Positions 56,766-64,000 of a stretch of DNA of 64,000 nt are shown here, piece after piece. Both the position numbers and the translations under genes were made by a program. This DNA is from Arthrobacter sp. SLBN-112. Its GTDB lineage: Bacteria > Actinomycetota > Actinomycetes > Actinomycetales > Micrococcaceae. How positions within the stretch are numbered: the first letter of the stretch is position 1; every line of letters begins with the position of its first letter. The notes below the pieces were generated by a model. That model was not told where the DNA came from and did no database searches. It saw only the letters and a program-made list of their open reading frames with translations. The stretch covers positions 3,348,001 to 3,412,000 of the forward strand of contig NZ_JAUSXY010000001.1 of assembly GCF_030944625.1 (NCBI RefSeq), written 5' to 3'.

Positions 56766-57440
56766 GTGGCGCATTTCGTGATCATGGGATGTGGCCGGGT
56801 GGGGGCAACGCTGGCGCACACGCTGGAGGATGCCGGTCATTCCGTGGCCATCATCGACCAGGACGACCGCGCGTTCCGCCGGCTCCGCCAGGGGTTCACG
56901 GGCCGGAAGGTCACCGGTGTGGGATTCGACCGGGACACCCTCAAGCAGGCCGGCGTGGGTGAAGCCTATGCCTTCGCGGCGGTGTCCAGCGGTGACAACT
57001 CGAACATCCTGGCGACCCGCGTGGCGCGCGAGACATTCCACGTCCCGCACGTGGTGGCCCGGATCTACGACCCGGGACGTGCCGAGATCTACCAGCGCCT
57101 GGGCATTCCCACGGTGGCCGCCGTCCGCTGGAGCGCAGACCAGGTCCTGCGCCGCATCCTCCCCGAGCAGCACCTCGCCGGCGACTTCCGGGAGCCCTCC
57201 GGGCGTCTGGTCCTGGCCGAACTTGACCTGGACGGCGGCTGGATCGGGCACCGGATCAGCAGCATCGAGAAGGCTGCCGGTGTCCGCGTGGCCTATCTCA
57301 CCCGTTTCGGCGAAGGCCTGCTGCCCGACGCAGGAACCGCATACCAGGACGGCGATACCGTGCACGCCATGCTGCAGGTGGACCGCAGCGCCCTGGTCGC
57401 CCAGATCCTCGCCAAAGCCCCCGCCAAGGAGTATCAGTGA
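56766..57440 (+). CDS. TrkA-type K+ uptake regulatory protein (RCK), first of pair
   Basis: The 224-residue RCK protein has an N-terminal NAD-binding Rossmann domain (VIMGCGRVGATLAHTLEDAGHSVAIID) and a C-terminal RCK_C domain (LVLAELDLDGGWIGHRISSIE...DGDTVHAMLQV). It corresponds to the CeoB/CeoC pair of mycobacteria. The GTG start has an AGAGGAG site. It overlaps the next gene as GTGA. No TrkH/KtrB channel is nearby, so it may act on the divergent KimA-like permease or on a channel elsewhere. Confidence 0.93.
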   Translation: MAHFVIMGCGRVGATLAHTLEDAGHSVAIIDQDDRAFRRLRQGFTGRKVTGVGFDRDTLKQAGVGEAYAFAAVSSGDNSNILATRVARETFHVPHVVARIYDPGRAEIYQRLGIPTVAAVRWSADQVLRRILPEQHLAGDFREPSGRLVLAELDLDGGWIGHRISSIEKAAGVRVAYLTRFGEGLLPDAGTAYQDGDTVHAMLQVDRSALVAQILAKAPAKEYQ

Positions 57441-58192
57441 AAGTTGTCATCGTTGGCGCCGGCAGCGTCGGTTCGTCCATCGCCCGGGAACTGCTCGCGC
57501 ACAAGCACGAGATCCTCCTGATCGACCTGAAGCCCGAGGTGATCGGGCGCAGCGGCCTGCGGGGAGCGCACTGGCTGGTGGGTGACGCGTGTGAGCTCTC
57601 CACGCTCCAGGGCGCCAAGGTGGAAGACGCCGACGTCGTGGTTTCCGCCACGGGTGACGACAAAGTCAACCTGGTGGTCTCGCTGCTGGCGAAGACCGAG
57701 TTTGGGGTGGGCCGCACCGTGGGGCGGGTCAACAACCCCAAGAACGACTGGATGTTCAACGACTCCTGGGGCGTGGACGTCGCCGTCAACACACCCCAAC
57801 TGATGACAGCGCTCGTGGAGGAGGCGGTGGAGATCGGCGACCTGGTCCGGCTCCTGACCCTCCAGACCGGCGTGGCCTCGCTGGTGGAGTTCACCGTGCC
57901 CCACGACTCGCACGTTATCGGCATGACCGTGGGGGACATCCATTGGCCGGAGGACGCCACCCTGGTGGCAATCCTCCGCGACCAGGCACCCATCACCCCG
58001 AGCCGGGACGACGTGATTGACGGCGGCGACGAACTCTTCTTCGTCACCACCATCGCCGCGGAGGACAAGTTGCGTGAGCTTCTCTCTTCGGCTCCCGGGA
58101 GCATCGACGTCGACGCCTCGCCGCAGGCCGCCGCCCAGCCTGCCGCCAACGGATACGGACCGGTCCCAGACGACGACGGCTTCGACGGCTAG
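57437..58192 (+). CDS. TrkA-type K+ uptake regulatory protein (RCK), second of pair
   Basis: The 251-residue protein has the NAD-binding loop VIVGAGSVGSSIARELLAHKHEILLID and a C-terminal RCK_C domain (LVEFTVPHDSHVIGMTVGDIHWP...DGGDELFFVT). A 35-residue Ala/Pro/Asp tail follows. The pair probably forms a hetero-oligomeric gating ring that senses NAD(H) or a nucleotide. It is translationally coupled to the first trkA by GTGA. Confidence 0.93.
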   Translation: MKVVIVGAGSVGSSIARELLAHKHEILLIDLKPEVIGRSGLRGAHWLVGDACELSTLQGAKVEDADVVVSATGDDKVNLVVSLLAKTEFGVGRTVGRVNNPKNDWMFNDSWGVDVAVNTPQLMTALVEEAVEIGDLVRLLTLQTGVASLVEFTVPHDSHVIGMTVGDIHWPEDATLVAILRDQAPITPSRDDVIDGGDELFFVTTIAAEDKLRELLSSAPGSIDVDASPQAAAQPAANGYGPVPDDDGFDG

Positions 58193-58209
58193 GTGCACCG
58201 GGCGCCGGG

Positions 58210-58294
58210 GGCGTCGGGCGGCTTGAGGCGTCAGGCGGCTTGAGGCGTCGGGCGGCTTGAGGCGTCAGGCGGCTTGAGGTGTCAGGCGGCCTGG
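58210..58294. repeat. 17-bp tandem repeat, about 5 units, at the end of the DUF3159 gene
   Basis: The unit GGCGTCRGGCGGCTTGA is repeated at 58210, 58227, 58244 and 58261. A fifth, diverged unit (58278-58294) contains the DUF3159 stop codon. The R position alternates G, A, G, A, so the array behaves as two 34-bp units. It fills the whole space between two convergent genes. Confidence 0.85.
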
Positions 58295-59049
58295 CCGCCG
58301 GCCTGGTCTTCCACGTCCGCCGGAGCCGGGCGGGTGACGAGCCAGGCCACCCACACCCCCAGGATGTACAGGGGCGCCCCCATGATCAGGCGCGTGGTGG
58401 CGAGTGCGGCCAGGCCGTCTGCGCCCATCAGGTACAGGGGCACCTGCACGATGAGCCGGAGCGCCAAAACCGCAACGATGATCCAGGTGCCCAGCCGGTA
58501 GGCCTTGACGCGGTCCGGATCCTTGCGCCACTCCACGCCCTCGTTGCGGATGAAACCGAAGAGGAGCCCGGCCACCGGCCATTTGACGATGATCGAAACC
58601 ACCATCGCCAGGATGTAGGCGGCGTTGGTGAAGAAGCCAGGCAGATAGAAATCCTCCGCCTTGCCGGTGGTATTGGCCAGCCACGCTGAGATGCCGACGC
58701 CCACCACGCCCGCGAGGGCCTGGGTCAGGGGGCGCCGTTGTGCCAGCCGGGCGATGGTGAACGCGGCCGCCGACGCCAGGGCAGCCACAAGGGAGAGCGT
58801 GAGCTCCCGGGTAACGGTGAACGCCATCAGGAAGACCAGGCCGGGAACAATGCTCTCCGCAATGCCCTGGACTCCCCCTGCACTCCGCAGGACATCCACC
58901 CGCCCGTCATGGGTGCGGTGGAGCCCTGCCTTGGCGGCGTACTCGGCCGCCAGGCCCGCCACCGGAGACTGCGGGGCCGCGCCCGCACCCTGTCGGCCCG
59001 GTCCCGGGGTGGCGTTATCGGAGGACTGTTCGGGCTGCTGCTCGGTCAT
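58282..59049 (-). CDS. DUF3159 domain-containing membrane protein
   Basis: The 255-residue protein has a soluble N-terminus (about 60 residues) and five or six transmembrane helices. DUF3159 segments are GGVQGIAESIVPGLVFLMAFTVTRELTLSL, ANTTGKAEDFYLPGFFTNAAY and EGVEWRKDPDRVKAYRLGTWI. Function is unknown. It is the last gene of dut-DUF3710-OB-DUF3159, and its ATG overlaps the OB-fold stop as ATGA. A transport role beside K+ genes is possible but not shown. Confidence 0.87.
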   Translation of the reverse strand: MTEQQPEQSSDNATPGPGRQGAGAAPQSPVAGLAAEYAAKAGLHRTHDGRVDVLRSAGGVQGIAESIVPGLVFLMAFTVTRELTLSLVAALASAAAFTIARLAQRRPLTQALAGVVGVGISAWLANTTGKAEDFYLPGFFTNAAYILAMVVSIIVKWPVAGLLFGFIRNEGVEWRKDPDRVKAYRLGTWIIVAVLALRLIVQVPLYLMGADGLAALATTRLIMGAPLYILGVWVAWLVTRPAPADVEDQAGGQAA

Positions 59050-59429
59050 TCGTTCTCCTGGCGGGACATGATCTCGTAACGGGGATTGAAGATGGTGGGC
59101 ATGTCCTTGCCGCGGGCAAGCATTCCTTCGACCCGGATCTCGGCGCCCGCTTCGATGCCCGGTACGCGTCGTCGGCCCAGCCACACGATGCGAAGCCGCG
59201 CGGGATTGTTCCTGTCAGGGCCGGGACCGGGCCGTCCGGTGCCGGTCTCGGAGACGATGGCGCTGAATTCTGCCGTCCGCTCTGCGGGCACGAAGGTCAC
59301 GGAGTCAATGTGTCCCTGGCACAGCACGCGGCCCTTGTCCGGCAGCTGGTTCAGCGGGGTCAGCCCACCGGACGCCTGGGCGGGTCCGCCGTTGGCGGTC
59401 TCAGCCGATTTGGGTGATTTCGGGACCAC
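59046..59429 (-). CDS. OB-fold nucleic-acid-binding protein
   Basis: The 127-residue protein has an OB-fold pattern: GRVLCQGHIDSVTFVPAERTAEFSAIVSE, then PARLRIVWLGRRRVPGIEAGAEIRVEGML and FNPRYEIM. It resembles the actinobacterial OB-fold (tRNA-anticodon-like) proteins next to DUF3159. The start is GTG 59429, with GGAG 7 nt upstream, which makes it overlap the DUF3710 gene by 29 bp. A role in nucleic-acid binding is inferred from the fold. Confidence 0.8.
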   Translation of the reverse strand: MVPKSPKSAETANGGPAQASGGLTPLNQLPDKGRVLCQGHIDSVTFVPAERTAEFSAIVSETGTGRPGPGPDRNNPARLRIVWLGRRRVPGIEAGAEIRVEGMLARGKDMPTIFNPRYEIMSRQENE

Positions 59430-60114
59430 GTTCGGGCTCCTCCAAAGTGGGACCGGCGGGCGGAGGAGTAGCGGAGGCATCCTTTGGCAGCCGCAGCTGA
59501 AGGAGATCCCGCGGCGGCATGGGACTGTCACCCCTGACCACCACCACCTTCCGGAACAGGGTTTCGAGCGCTTCAGCGGCGGGGCGCTCCAGAGCCGCGG
59601 GGCCGCCGAGGACGCCGCGCAGGAACCAGCGCGGACCGTCGACGCCGATGAACCGGGCCACGCGGTAGCCCTGGCTGCCGTCCGGAAGCCCGGCAGGCAG
59701 CTTGGCTACCAATTCCGTCCCAAACGCGCCTTCCACCTCTTCGACCTGGCCGCCCTGGGCACCGACCGACTGCCCGATCTGTTCGCGGATTTCATCCCAG
59801 AGCGTCTCTGTCTTGGGGGCGGCAAACGCCTGCAGCTGGAGGCTGGACCCATCCAGGTCAAGGGTCACTGCCACCACCCGCTGCGTTGCCTCTTCAACCT
59901 CAAGGCGGAGCTGGAGTCCCTCGCTGGGCGTGATCAGCAAGGCACCGAGGTCCACGAAGCCGTCACGGCTGCCTACCTCGGACTCATCGAAGGGGCCGTC
60001 CTGGCCGCGCGTGGAGGCGGCGGTCCCGGCTTCTCCCGGTTCCGCTGCCGTCAGCTCTTCGGCCGGTTGTGCCGGCTCTTCCTTCTTGGCTTTCCTGCCG
60101 AGCCCAAAGACCAT
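59401..60114 (-). CDS. DUF3710 domain-containing protein
   Basis: The 237-residue soluble protein starts MVFGLGRKAKKEEP (a common actinobacterial start for the family). It contains VDLGALLITPSEGLQLRLEVEE and ARFIGVDGPRWFLRGVLGGPAA, diagnostic of DUF3710. Function is unknown. An AAGGAG site lies 6 nt before the ATG. It sits 105 bp after dut and overlaps the OB-fold gene. Confidence 0.88.
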   Translation of the reverse strand: MVFGLGRKAKKEEPAQPAEELTAAEPGEAGTAASTRGQDGPFDESEVGSRDGFVDLGALLITPSEGLQLRLEVEEATQRVVAVTLDLDGSSLQLQAFAAPKTETLWDEIREQIGQSVGAQGGQVEEVEGAFGTELVAKLPAGLPDGSQGYRVARFIGVDGPRWFLRGVLGGPAALERPAAEALETLFRKVVVVRGDSPMPPRDLLQLRLPKDASATPPPAGPTLEEPERGPEITQIG

Positions 60115-60219
60115 GGGTGACTCCTTCGTTCTCAAATGTGCCAGTTCTCAAAATCTGCCGGCCGGGAGCAGGCCCCGCCGTCGTGCGTGCTGGCGTGGCA
60201 GCGGTTGTGGGTGGAGGCG

Positions 60220-60744
60220 TCAGGCTCCGGGAACGTTGAACCCGCCGGTGGAGCCGAAGCCTCCCGTACCGCGCACGGAGCCGCTCAATTCGCTGACAGG
60301 AATGAATTGGGCGTGTTCCACCCGCTGGATAACCATCTGGGCAATTCTATCGCCGCGGCGCAGCTCAATTGGCTGGGATGAGTCGGTGTTCAGCAGGGTT
60401 ACCGATATCTCGCCCCGGTAGCCGGCATCCACCGTGCCTGGCGCATTGACGATCGTCAGGCCGTGCTTGGTGGCCAGTCCGGAGCGCGGGTGGATCAGCG
60501 CCACGAAGCCGTCGGGCAGGGCGATGGCCACACCGGTGGGGACCAGTTTGCGCTCCCCCGGCATCAGGACCACGTCCTCGCGCGCGCGAAGGTCTGCTCC
60601 GGCGTCGCCCGGATGCGCATACGACGGAGCTTCCAGGTCCGGATCCAGCATCTTCAACTGGACCTGCAAAGTGGGCGCTGCAGTGGCGGGGGCTGCCGCC
60701 TCCGGGACGAGGTCTACTGCGGTGGGATGTTCAGTCACAGTCAC
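60220..60744 (-). CDS. dut: dUTP diphosphatase
   Basis: Dut keeps uracil out of DNA by splitting dUTP. The 174-residue trimeric-type enzyme has all five motifs: [45 protein letters not shown] and the C-terminal GGFGSTGG that closes the active site. The first 25 residues are an Ala/Pro-rich extension. The start is GTG 60744. It heads the dut-DUF3710-OB-DUF3159 run. Confidence 0.96.
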   Translation of the reverse strand: MTVTEHPTAVDLVPEAAAPATAAPTLQVQLKMLDPDLEAPSYAHPGDAGADLRAREDVVLMPGERKLVPTGVAIALPDGFVALIHPRSGLATKHGLTIVNAPGTVDAGYRGEISVTLLNTDSSQPIELRRGDRIAQMVIQRVEHAQFIPVSELSGSVRGTGGFGSTGGFNVPGA

Positions 60745-60843
60745 TCACTCTAACCCGCGCCCCCGCAACAGTCCCAGATGACCGGATCCGGAGCCCCCCG
60801 CACCCAAGATGAAATAGCGGACCAAAGGTGGAAAGCTTGGCCT

Positions 60844-61332
60844 ATGCCCGAATCAAGCACGCCAGAGTCCCTTCCCAGCACACCTTCGGCCGGGACTCCT
60901 GTCACGTATCAGGAGAAGCTCTGGCCCAATGCCTGGATGTGGATCATCGCAGCGGGCGTCTCCGGAGCCGGCATCCTGGTCTTCGCACCCATCAGCATGG
61001 CCGCCGGGTATACAGCCGCGGTGGTGCTCCTTGCCATCATTACCGTGCTCCTGGTCCTGTCCACTCCCACCATTACGGTTACCCGGGACGCGCTGACGGT
61101 CGGACGGGCCACCATCGAACGCCGGTATGTTGGCAGCGTAGAGCAGTTCACGTCCAGTGAAGCCACAGCGGAGCGGGGCACGAGGCTGAACGGGCTCGCC
61201 TACCTCTGCATCCGGGGCTGGATCGACCCCGTCGTGAAGATCGAGATCACCGACCCGGCCGACCGCACCCCCTACTGGCTCACCTCCACCCGGCACCCGG
61301 ACAAGCTGACGGCAGCCCTGACCAGGGGTTGA
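60844..61332 (+). CDS. DUF3093 domain-containing membrane protein
   Basis: The 162-residue protein has two adjacent transmembrane helices (about 33-75), then an extracytoplasmic or cytoplasmic strand-rich domain (TITVTRDALTVGRATIERRYVGSVEQF) and the family end IEITDPADRTPYWLTSTRHPDKL. DUF3093 is always next to dut in actinobacteria, in divergent orientation as here. Function is unknown. The ATG at 60844 is where homology begins. Confidence 0.87.
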   Translation: MPESSTPESLPSTPSAGTPVTYQEKLWPNAWMWIIAAGVSGAGILVFAPISMAAGYTAAVVLLAIITVLLVLSTPTITVTRDALTVGRATIERRYVGSVEQFTSSEATAERGTRLNGLAYLCIRGWIDPVVKIEITDPADRTPYWLTSTRHPDKLTAALTRG

Positions 61333-61527
61333 GAGCAGGTATCCGCGGCGGCAGCCCCATGACCCGCCTGCGGTTGCATATCCTCGGCGCCAGGCTTGAC
61401 GCCCTGGCGCCGACCCTTCGGGCCGGAATCAGGCGGAAAATCACGGCGCGCCCTGCCCCTTGAGCCAATTCGGCGCCACCGGGTGGCAGAGTTTCGATTG
61501 ATAGTAATGCCAGGGTGGAGGATTTGT

Positions 61528-62841
61528 ATGCAGGATCTACGGCTTGTAGGCGTGCACGACGACGGGACGCATCTCCTGTTGAGCGGGGCCGGCGGCGAGA
61601 TGTTCCAGCTGCCGATCGATGAGGCCCTCAGGACGGCCAGCCGGTCCGCGGCCAAGCCGCGGGCGGAGCGGCCTGCCGTTCCGATGTCCCCCAGGGATAT
61701 CCAGGCCCGGATCCGGGCCGGCGCCACTGCTGCCGATGTTGCCGAGTTGTCGGGCATGCCGTTGGCCAAGGTGGAGCGTTACGAAGGGCCGGTCCTTGCC
61801 GAGCGCGAGTACGTTGCGCAGCAGGCGCGGAAAATTGAAGTCGCGGCGCCCTCCCCCGGCCACGACATCTACCGCTCGGCGTTCGGCGACAACCCGGCCT
61901 CCTTGGACGACATGGTTTCCCACCGCCTCTCCGCGCACGGAATCGACCCGACGACGGTGGAATGGGATTCGTGGCGGCGCCAGGACGGCACCTGGACGGT
62001 ATCAGCGAGCTTCGAGGCCAAACCCGGAGGGACCTCCGGCATCGGCGAGGAACCCCCGGCCCTGTGGACCTTCAGTCCCGCACGCAAGTCACTGCAGAAC
62101 ACCAACCGCTGGGCGCAGCAGCTTAGCGAGCTTGAGCCTCTGGACGGACCTGTTCCGGCCCGCCGCCTCACCGCGGTTTCGGACCGCCCCTTCGACTTTG
62201 AAACTGACGCGGATTCGTCCAAGGCTTCGTCCGGTGGCCAGGGCGCCCAGGCGCAGGAGTCCGGCAAGGAATCCGACGGCCTCCTGGATATGCTCCGGTC
62301 ACGGCGTGGCCATCGGATAGGCGTCGACGAAGATTCCGACGACGCCCTGGCACTGCTGCTCACCCATGGGGTACCGGCAGCCCATCCCCGCCCGTCCGAG
62401 GTGGTCCCGGAACCCGATACAAACGAACCGGAACCCCAGGACGGCCAGCGCGACGCACCGGCTGCCCAGGGTGATTCGTTCATCCGTCGCAGGGACGCCA
62501 GGCCGTCCATGCTGTCCAGGCTCAGCCTTCTTCCGCCGCACCGCGATGTCCAGGACGACGCATTGCGGCTGCACGACGGCGTCAGCACCGATACGAGGGA
62601 AATCACCATTGCGGCGTCGCCGCAGAAACCTTCCGGCGGCAGCCAGGGTGCACAAACCGGCGGCGCCGGATTGGATGAGTTGCTTGGCAGCAACCCCCGC
62701 CGAACCACTGCAAAGCAGGACGATTCTTCCCCCAGCACCGGCCAGCTTCCGGAGACTGAGGCGCCGGAACGGCCGGCAAAACCTAAGCGATCAAGCGTTC
62801 CGTCCTGGGATGAGATCGTTTTCGGAACCCGAAGCGACTAA
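61528..62841 (+). CDS. sepH: Septation protein SepH (DUF3071)
   Basis: SepH binds FtsZ and promotes its assembly in Streptomyces and mycobacteria. The 437-residue protein has the conserved N-terminal DUF3071 domain (MQDLRLVGVHDDGTHLLL) with a helix-turn-helix (MSPRDIQARIRAGATAADVAELSGMP, about 52-85). Beyond about 200 comes a long disordered, acidic and Gln/Ser-rich stretch, then the conserved extreme C-terminus SVPSWDEIVFGTR, the FtsZ-interacting end of the family. A GGAGG site lies 7 nt before the ATG. Confidence 0.92.
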   Translation: MQDLRLVGVHDDGTHLLLSGAGGEMFQLPIDEALRTASRSAAKPRAERPAVPMSPRDIQARIRAGATAADVAELSGMPLAKVERYEGPVLAEREYVAQQARKIEVAAPSPGHDIYRSAFGDNPASLDDMVSHRLSAHGIDPTTVEWDSWRRQDGTWTVSASFEAKPGGTSGIGEEPPALWTFSPARKSLQNTNRWAQQLSELEPLDGPVPARRLTAVSDRPFDFETDADSSKASSGGQGAQAQESGKESDGLLDMLRSRRGHRIGVDEDSDDALALLLTHGVPAAHPRPSEVVPEPDTNEPEPQDGQRDAPAAQGDSFIRRRDARPSMLSRLSLLPPHRDVQDDALRLHDGVSTDTREITIAASPQKPSGGSQGAQTGGAGLDELLGSNPRRTTAKQDDSSPSTGQLPETEAPERPAKPKRSSVPSWDEIVFGTRSD

Positions 62842-62934
62842 GAGCTTCTCGCCAGGCCCCTGATGGCCGCAGGCACGTGCTAGGCTCCCCACCACACGGC
62901 CTTGTTAAATAGCGCCATCACCAGGAGGTTTGCG

Positions 62935-63543
62935 GTGCCGGACACAACCTGCCACATGTCCATTTCACTGGACGGCTTCGTCGCCGGACCGGACCAGAGC
63001 CTCGAAAACCCGCTGGGCAAACGAGGACTTGAACTGCACGGCTGGCATATCGGCGACCCCCGGGCCACTGAAGCCAACAAGGCCGCCGCCGATTGGCTCA
63101 TGCGGCCCCGCGGCGCATATGTGATGGGCCGGAACATGTTCGGCCCCATCCGCGGTGAGTGGAATGAGGAATGGAACGGCTGGTGGGGTCCGGAACCGCC
63201 CTACCACGCACCGGTGTTCGTTCTGACCCACCATGAACATGCCCCGATCCAAATGGAGGGCGGGACAACCTTCCACTTCGTCACCGACGGATTCGACGCC
63301 GCCTACGCCGCCGCCTGCCAAGCCGCTGGAGACAAGGGGGTGGACATCGCCGGTGGCGCCTCGACCGTCCGCCAGGCACTGACTGCGGGCGTCGTCGACG
63401 AACTTACGCTCGACATCGCACCGGTCCTCCTCGGTTCGGGCGAGCGGATCTTCGACGGCGTCGAGTCTTTCGACTTCGAACCCTTCGAGGTGCTTCACTC
63501 ACCGCTGGCCACCCACATCCGCTACCGGCGCAGGAGCCAGTAA
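62935..63543 (+). CDS. Dihydrofolate reductase family protein (RibD C-terminal-like)
   Basis: The 202-residue protein has the YyaP/YwjB-like pattern: MSISLDGFVAGPDQS, AYVMGRNMFGPIRGEW, HHEHAPIQMEGGTTFHFVTDG, VDIAGGASTVRQAL and DIAPVLLGSGERIFDGV. This group is related to the reductase domain of RibD and often has no folate activity. The GTG start has AGGAGG 7 nt upstream. It is not linked to folate genes here, and the substrate is unknown. Confidence 0.9.
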   Translation: MPDTTCHMSISLDGFVAGPDQSLENPLGKRGLELHGWHIGDPRATEANKAAADWLMRPRGAYVMGRNMFGPIRGEWNEEWNGWWGPEPPYHAPVFVLTHHEHAPIQMEGGTTFHFVTDGFDAAYAAACQAAGDKGVDIAGGASTVRQALTAGVVDELTLDIAPVLLGSGERIFDGVESFDFEPFEVLHSPLATHIRYRRRSQ

Positions 63544-63547
63544 GACT

Positions 63548-63585
63548 CCGTCGGCGGCCGACGGTGGCCACAGCGGGTGCCCGCT
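63548..63585. terminator. Two small hairpins between convergent genes
   Basis: CCGTCGG / CCGACGG (63548-63554 with 63558-63564) and AGCGGG / CCCGCT (63572-63577 with 63580-63585) are adjacent inverted repeats just after a stop codon. Neither has a T-run. Terminator function is a guess from position. Confidence 0.35.
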
Positions 63586-63625
63586 GACCTGCCCGCGGTG
63601 GTACAGGATCCCCTTTGTTGTCGGG

Positions 63626-64000
63626 TCACCCGTTGAGATATTCGATGAGGGCTTCTTCGAGGAGGCTCCGTTCACCGGGCGCGACCAAGGCCTGTCTCAG
63701 TTGCGGGGGCCATGTTGTGGGTTCCCAGTCTTGGTGTTCGCTGGTGTAGTGGCGGCCGGCCGGTGAGGTCCAGCCGGGTGGTTCGGTTTTGCTGGCGGGT
63801 GTGGGTTTCCAGCCTGTGGTGTGCCGGAGGCGGTGGTGTTTGGGGCATGGCTGTCCCAGGTTGCTGATTCCGGTGCTGCCGCCCTCTGCCCAGGCGAGGA
63901 TGTGGTCGGCCTCGGTGTCCAGGGAGGGGTTGCTGCAGCCGGGGAACGGGCATTTACCGTCCCTGAGCCGGAGCCAGTTCCGCATGGCCTTGCCCACCCG
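63626..64000 (-). CDS. HNH endonuclease domain protein (DUF222 / 13E12 type), C-terminal part
   Basis: The last 125 residues of a longer protein enter from the right edge. The HNH domain is complete: RNWLRLRDGKCPFPGCSNPS with two zinc Cys, then TEADHILAWAEGG and HHRLRHT with the catalytic His residues. It is followed by a WT(S/P)-rich tail and GERSLLEEALIEYL. Such DUF222-HNH proteins are multicopy in Arthrobacter. Because the copies recombine and are often variable, this boundary may be a place of genome change. Confidence 0.88.
   Translation of the reverse strand, partial: RVGKAMRNWLRLRDGKCPFPGCSNPSLDTEADHILAWAEGGSTGISNLGQPCPKHHRLRHTTGWKPTPASKTEPPGWTSPAGRHYTSEHQDWEPTTWPPQLRQALVAPGERSLLEEALIEYLNG

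Overview
The window is chromosomal DNA from a high-G+C actinobacterium, most likely of the Micrococcaceae (Arthrobacter / Pseudarthrobacter type). Evidence for this is the strong G/C bias at third codon positions, frequent GTG starts (and two inferred TTG starts), ATGA/GTGA stop-start overlaps, and actinobacterial signature genes: sepH, the HGxxPAAW small membrane protein, the Trp-associated membrane protein, DUF3000, DUF3093, DUF3159, DUF3710, DUF6421 and a 13E12-type HNH protein. There is no phage, IS element, integron or CRISPR array, and no rRNA. Almost everything looks like core chromosome.

Layout. 1-9.5 kb (minus strand): the hisI-trpE-(membrane protein)-(HGxxPAAW)-trpC-trpB-trpA-lgt-gltB block, covering tryptophan synthesis, lipoprotein maturation and glutamate synthase (gltB runs off the left edge). 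9.6-10.3 kb: one plus-strand TIGR03085 gene, then a palindromic repeat cluster. 10.4-21.5 kb (minus): def-fmt-rsmB-rpe, then an FMN riboswitch controlling ribD-ribE-ribB-ribA-ribH, then hisE-hisG-hisF; upstream of def lies a PD-(D/E)XK nuclease-like gene. 21.6-22.6 kb: a divergent tRNA island, Val(CAC) on the minus strand and Gly-Cys-Val-Gly-Val on the plus strand, with a terminator at each end. 22.7-31.3 kb: an MT0933-type antitoxin-like protein, benE, zapE, a thiosulfate sulfurtransferase with sufE and ybaK, and a minus-strand hydrolase-ALDH-SDR operon. 31.4-41.5 kb (plus): an unrecognised gene, msrB, DUF6421-SDR, a threonine-aldolase-like gene, DUF3000-rnd, and fadA-fadB behind a 16-bp palindrome. 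41.6-50.2 kb (minus): dxs-DUF402-unknown-aldo/keto reductase-nucleoside hydrolase, followed by a complete ECF transporter (S, T and fused A1-A2). 50.3-56.6 kb: acnA, a TrmA-like RNA methyltransferase and a KimA-like K+ permease. This last gene is divergent from two TrkA genes (56.8-58.2 kb). 58.2-60.7 kb (minus): dut-DUF3710-OB fold-DUF3159. 60.8-63.5 kb (plus): DUF3093, sepH and a dihydrofolate-reductase-family gene. The right edge cuts an HNH protein.

The most important caveat is that four otherwise intact genes (hisF, ribD, the threonine-aldolase-like gene and fadB) each carry one extra base that breaks the reading frame. All four are +1 insertions, and at least hisF and ribD are needed for prototrophy. 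Residual sequencing or assembly indels are therefore the simplest explanation.

The most interesting non-coding structure is: an upstream ORF between the FMN riboswitch and ribD that ends in an ATGA overlap with the ribD start; a 36-bp near-perfect palindrome between trpC and trpB; an orphan operator-like palindrome inside the tRNA island; an operator-like palindrome before fadA; and a 17-bp tandem repeat that copies the stop-codon region of the DUF3159 gene. I found no convincing wholly new multi-gene system. The best candidates for new biology are the ECF transporter beside a nucleoside hydrolase and the tightly overlapped dxs-DUF402-unknown gene run.
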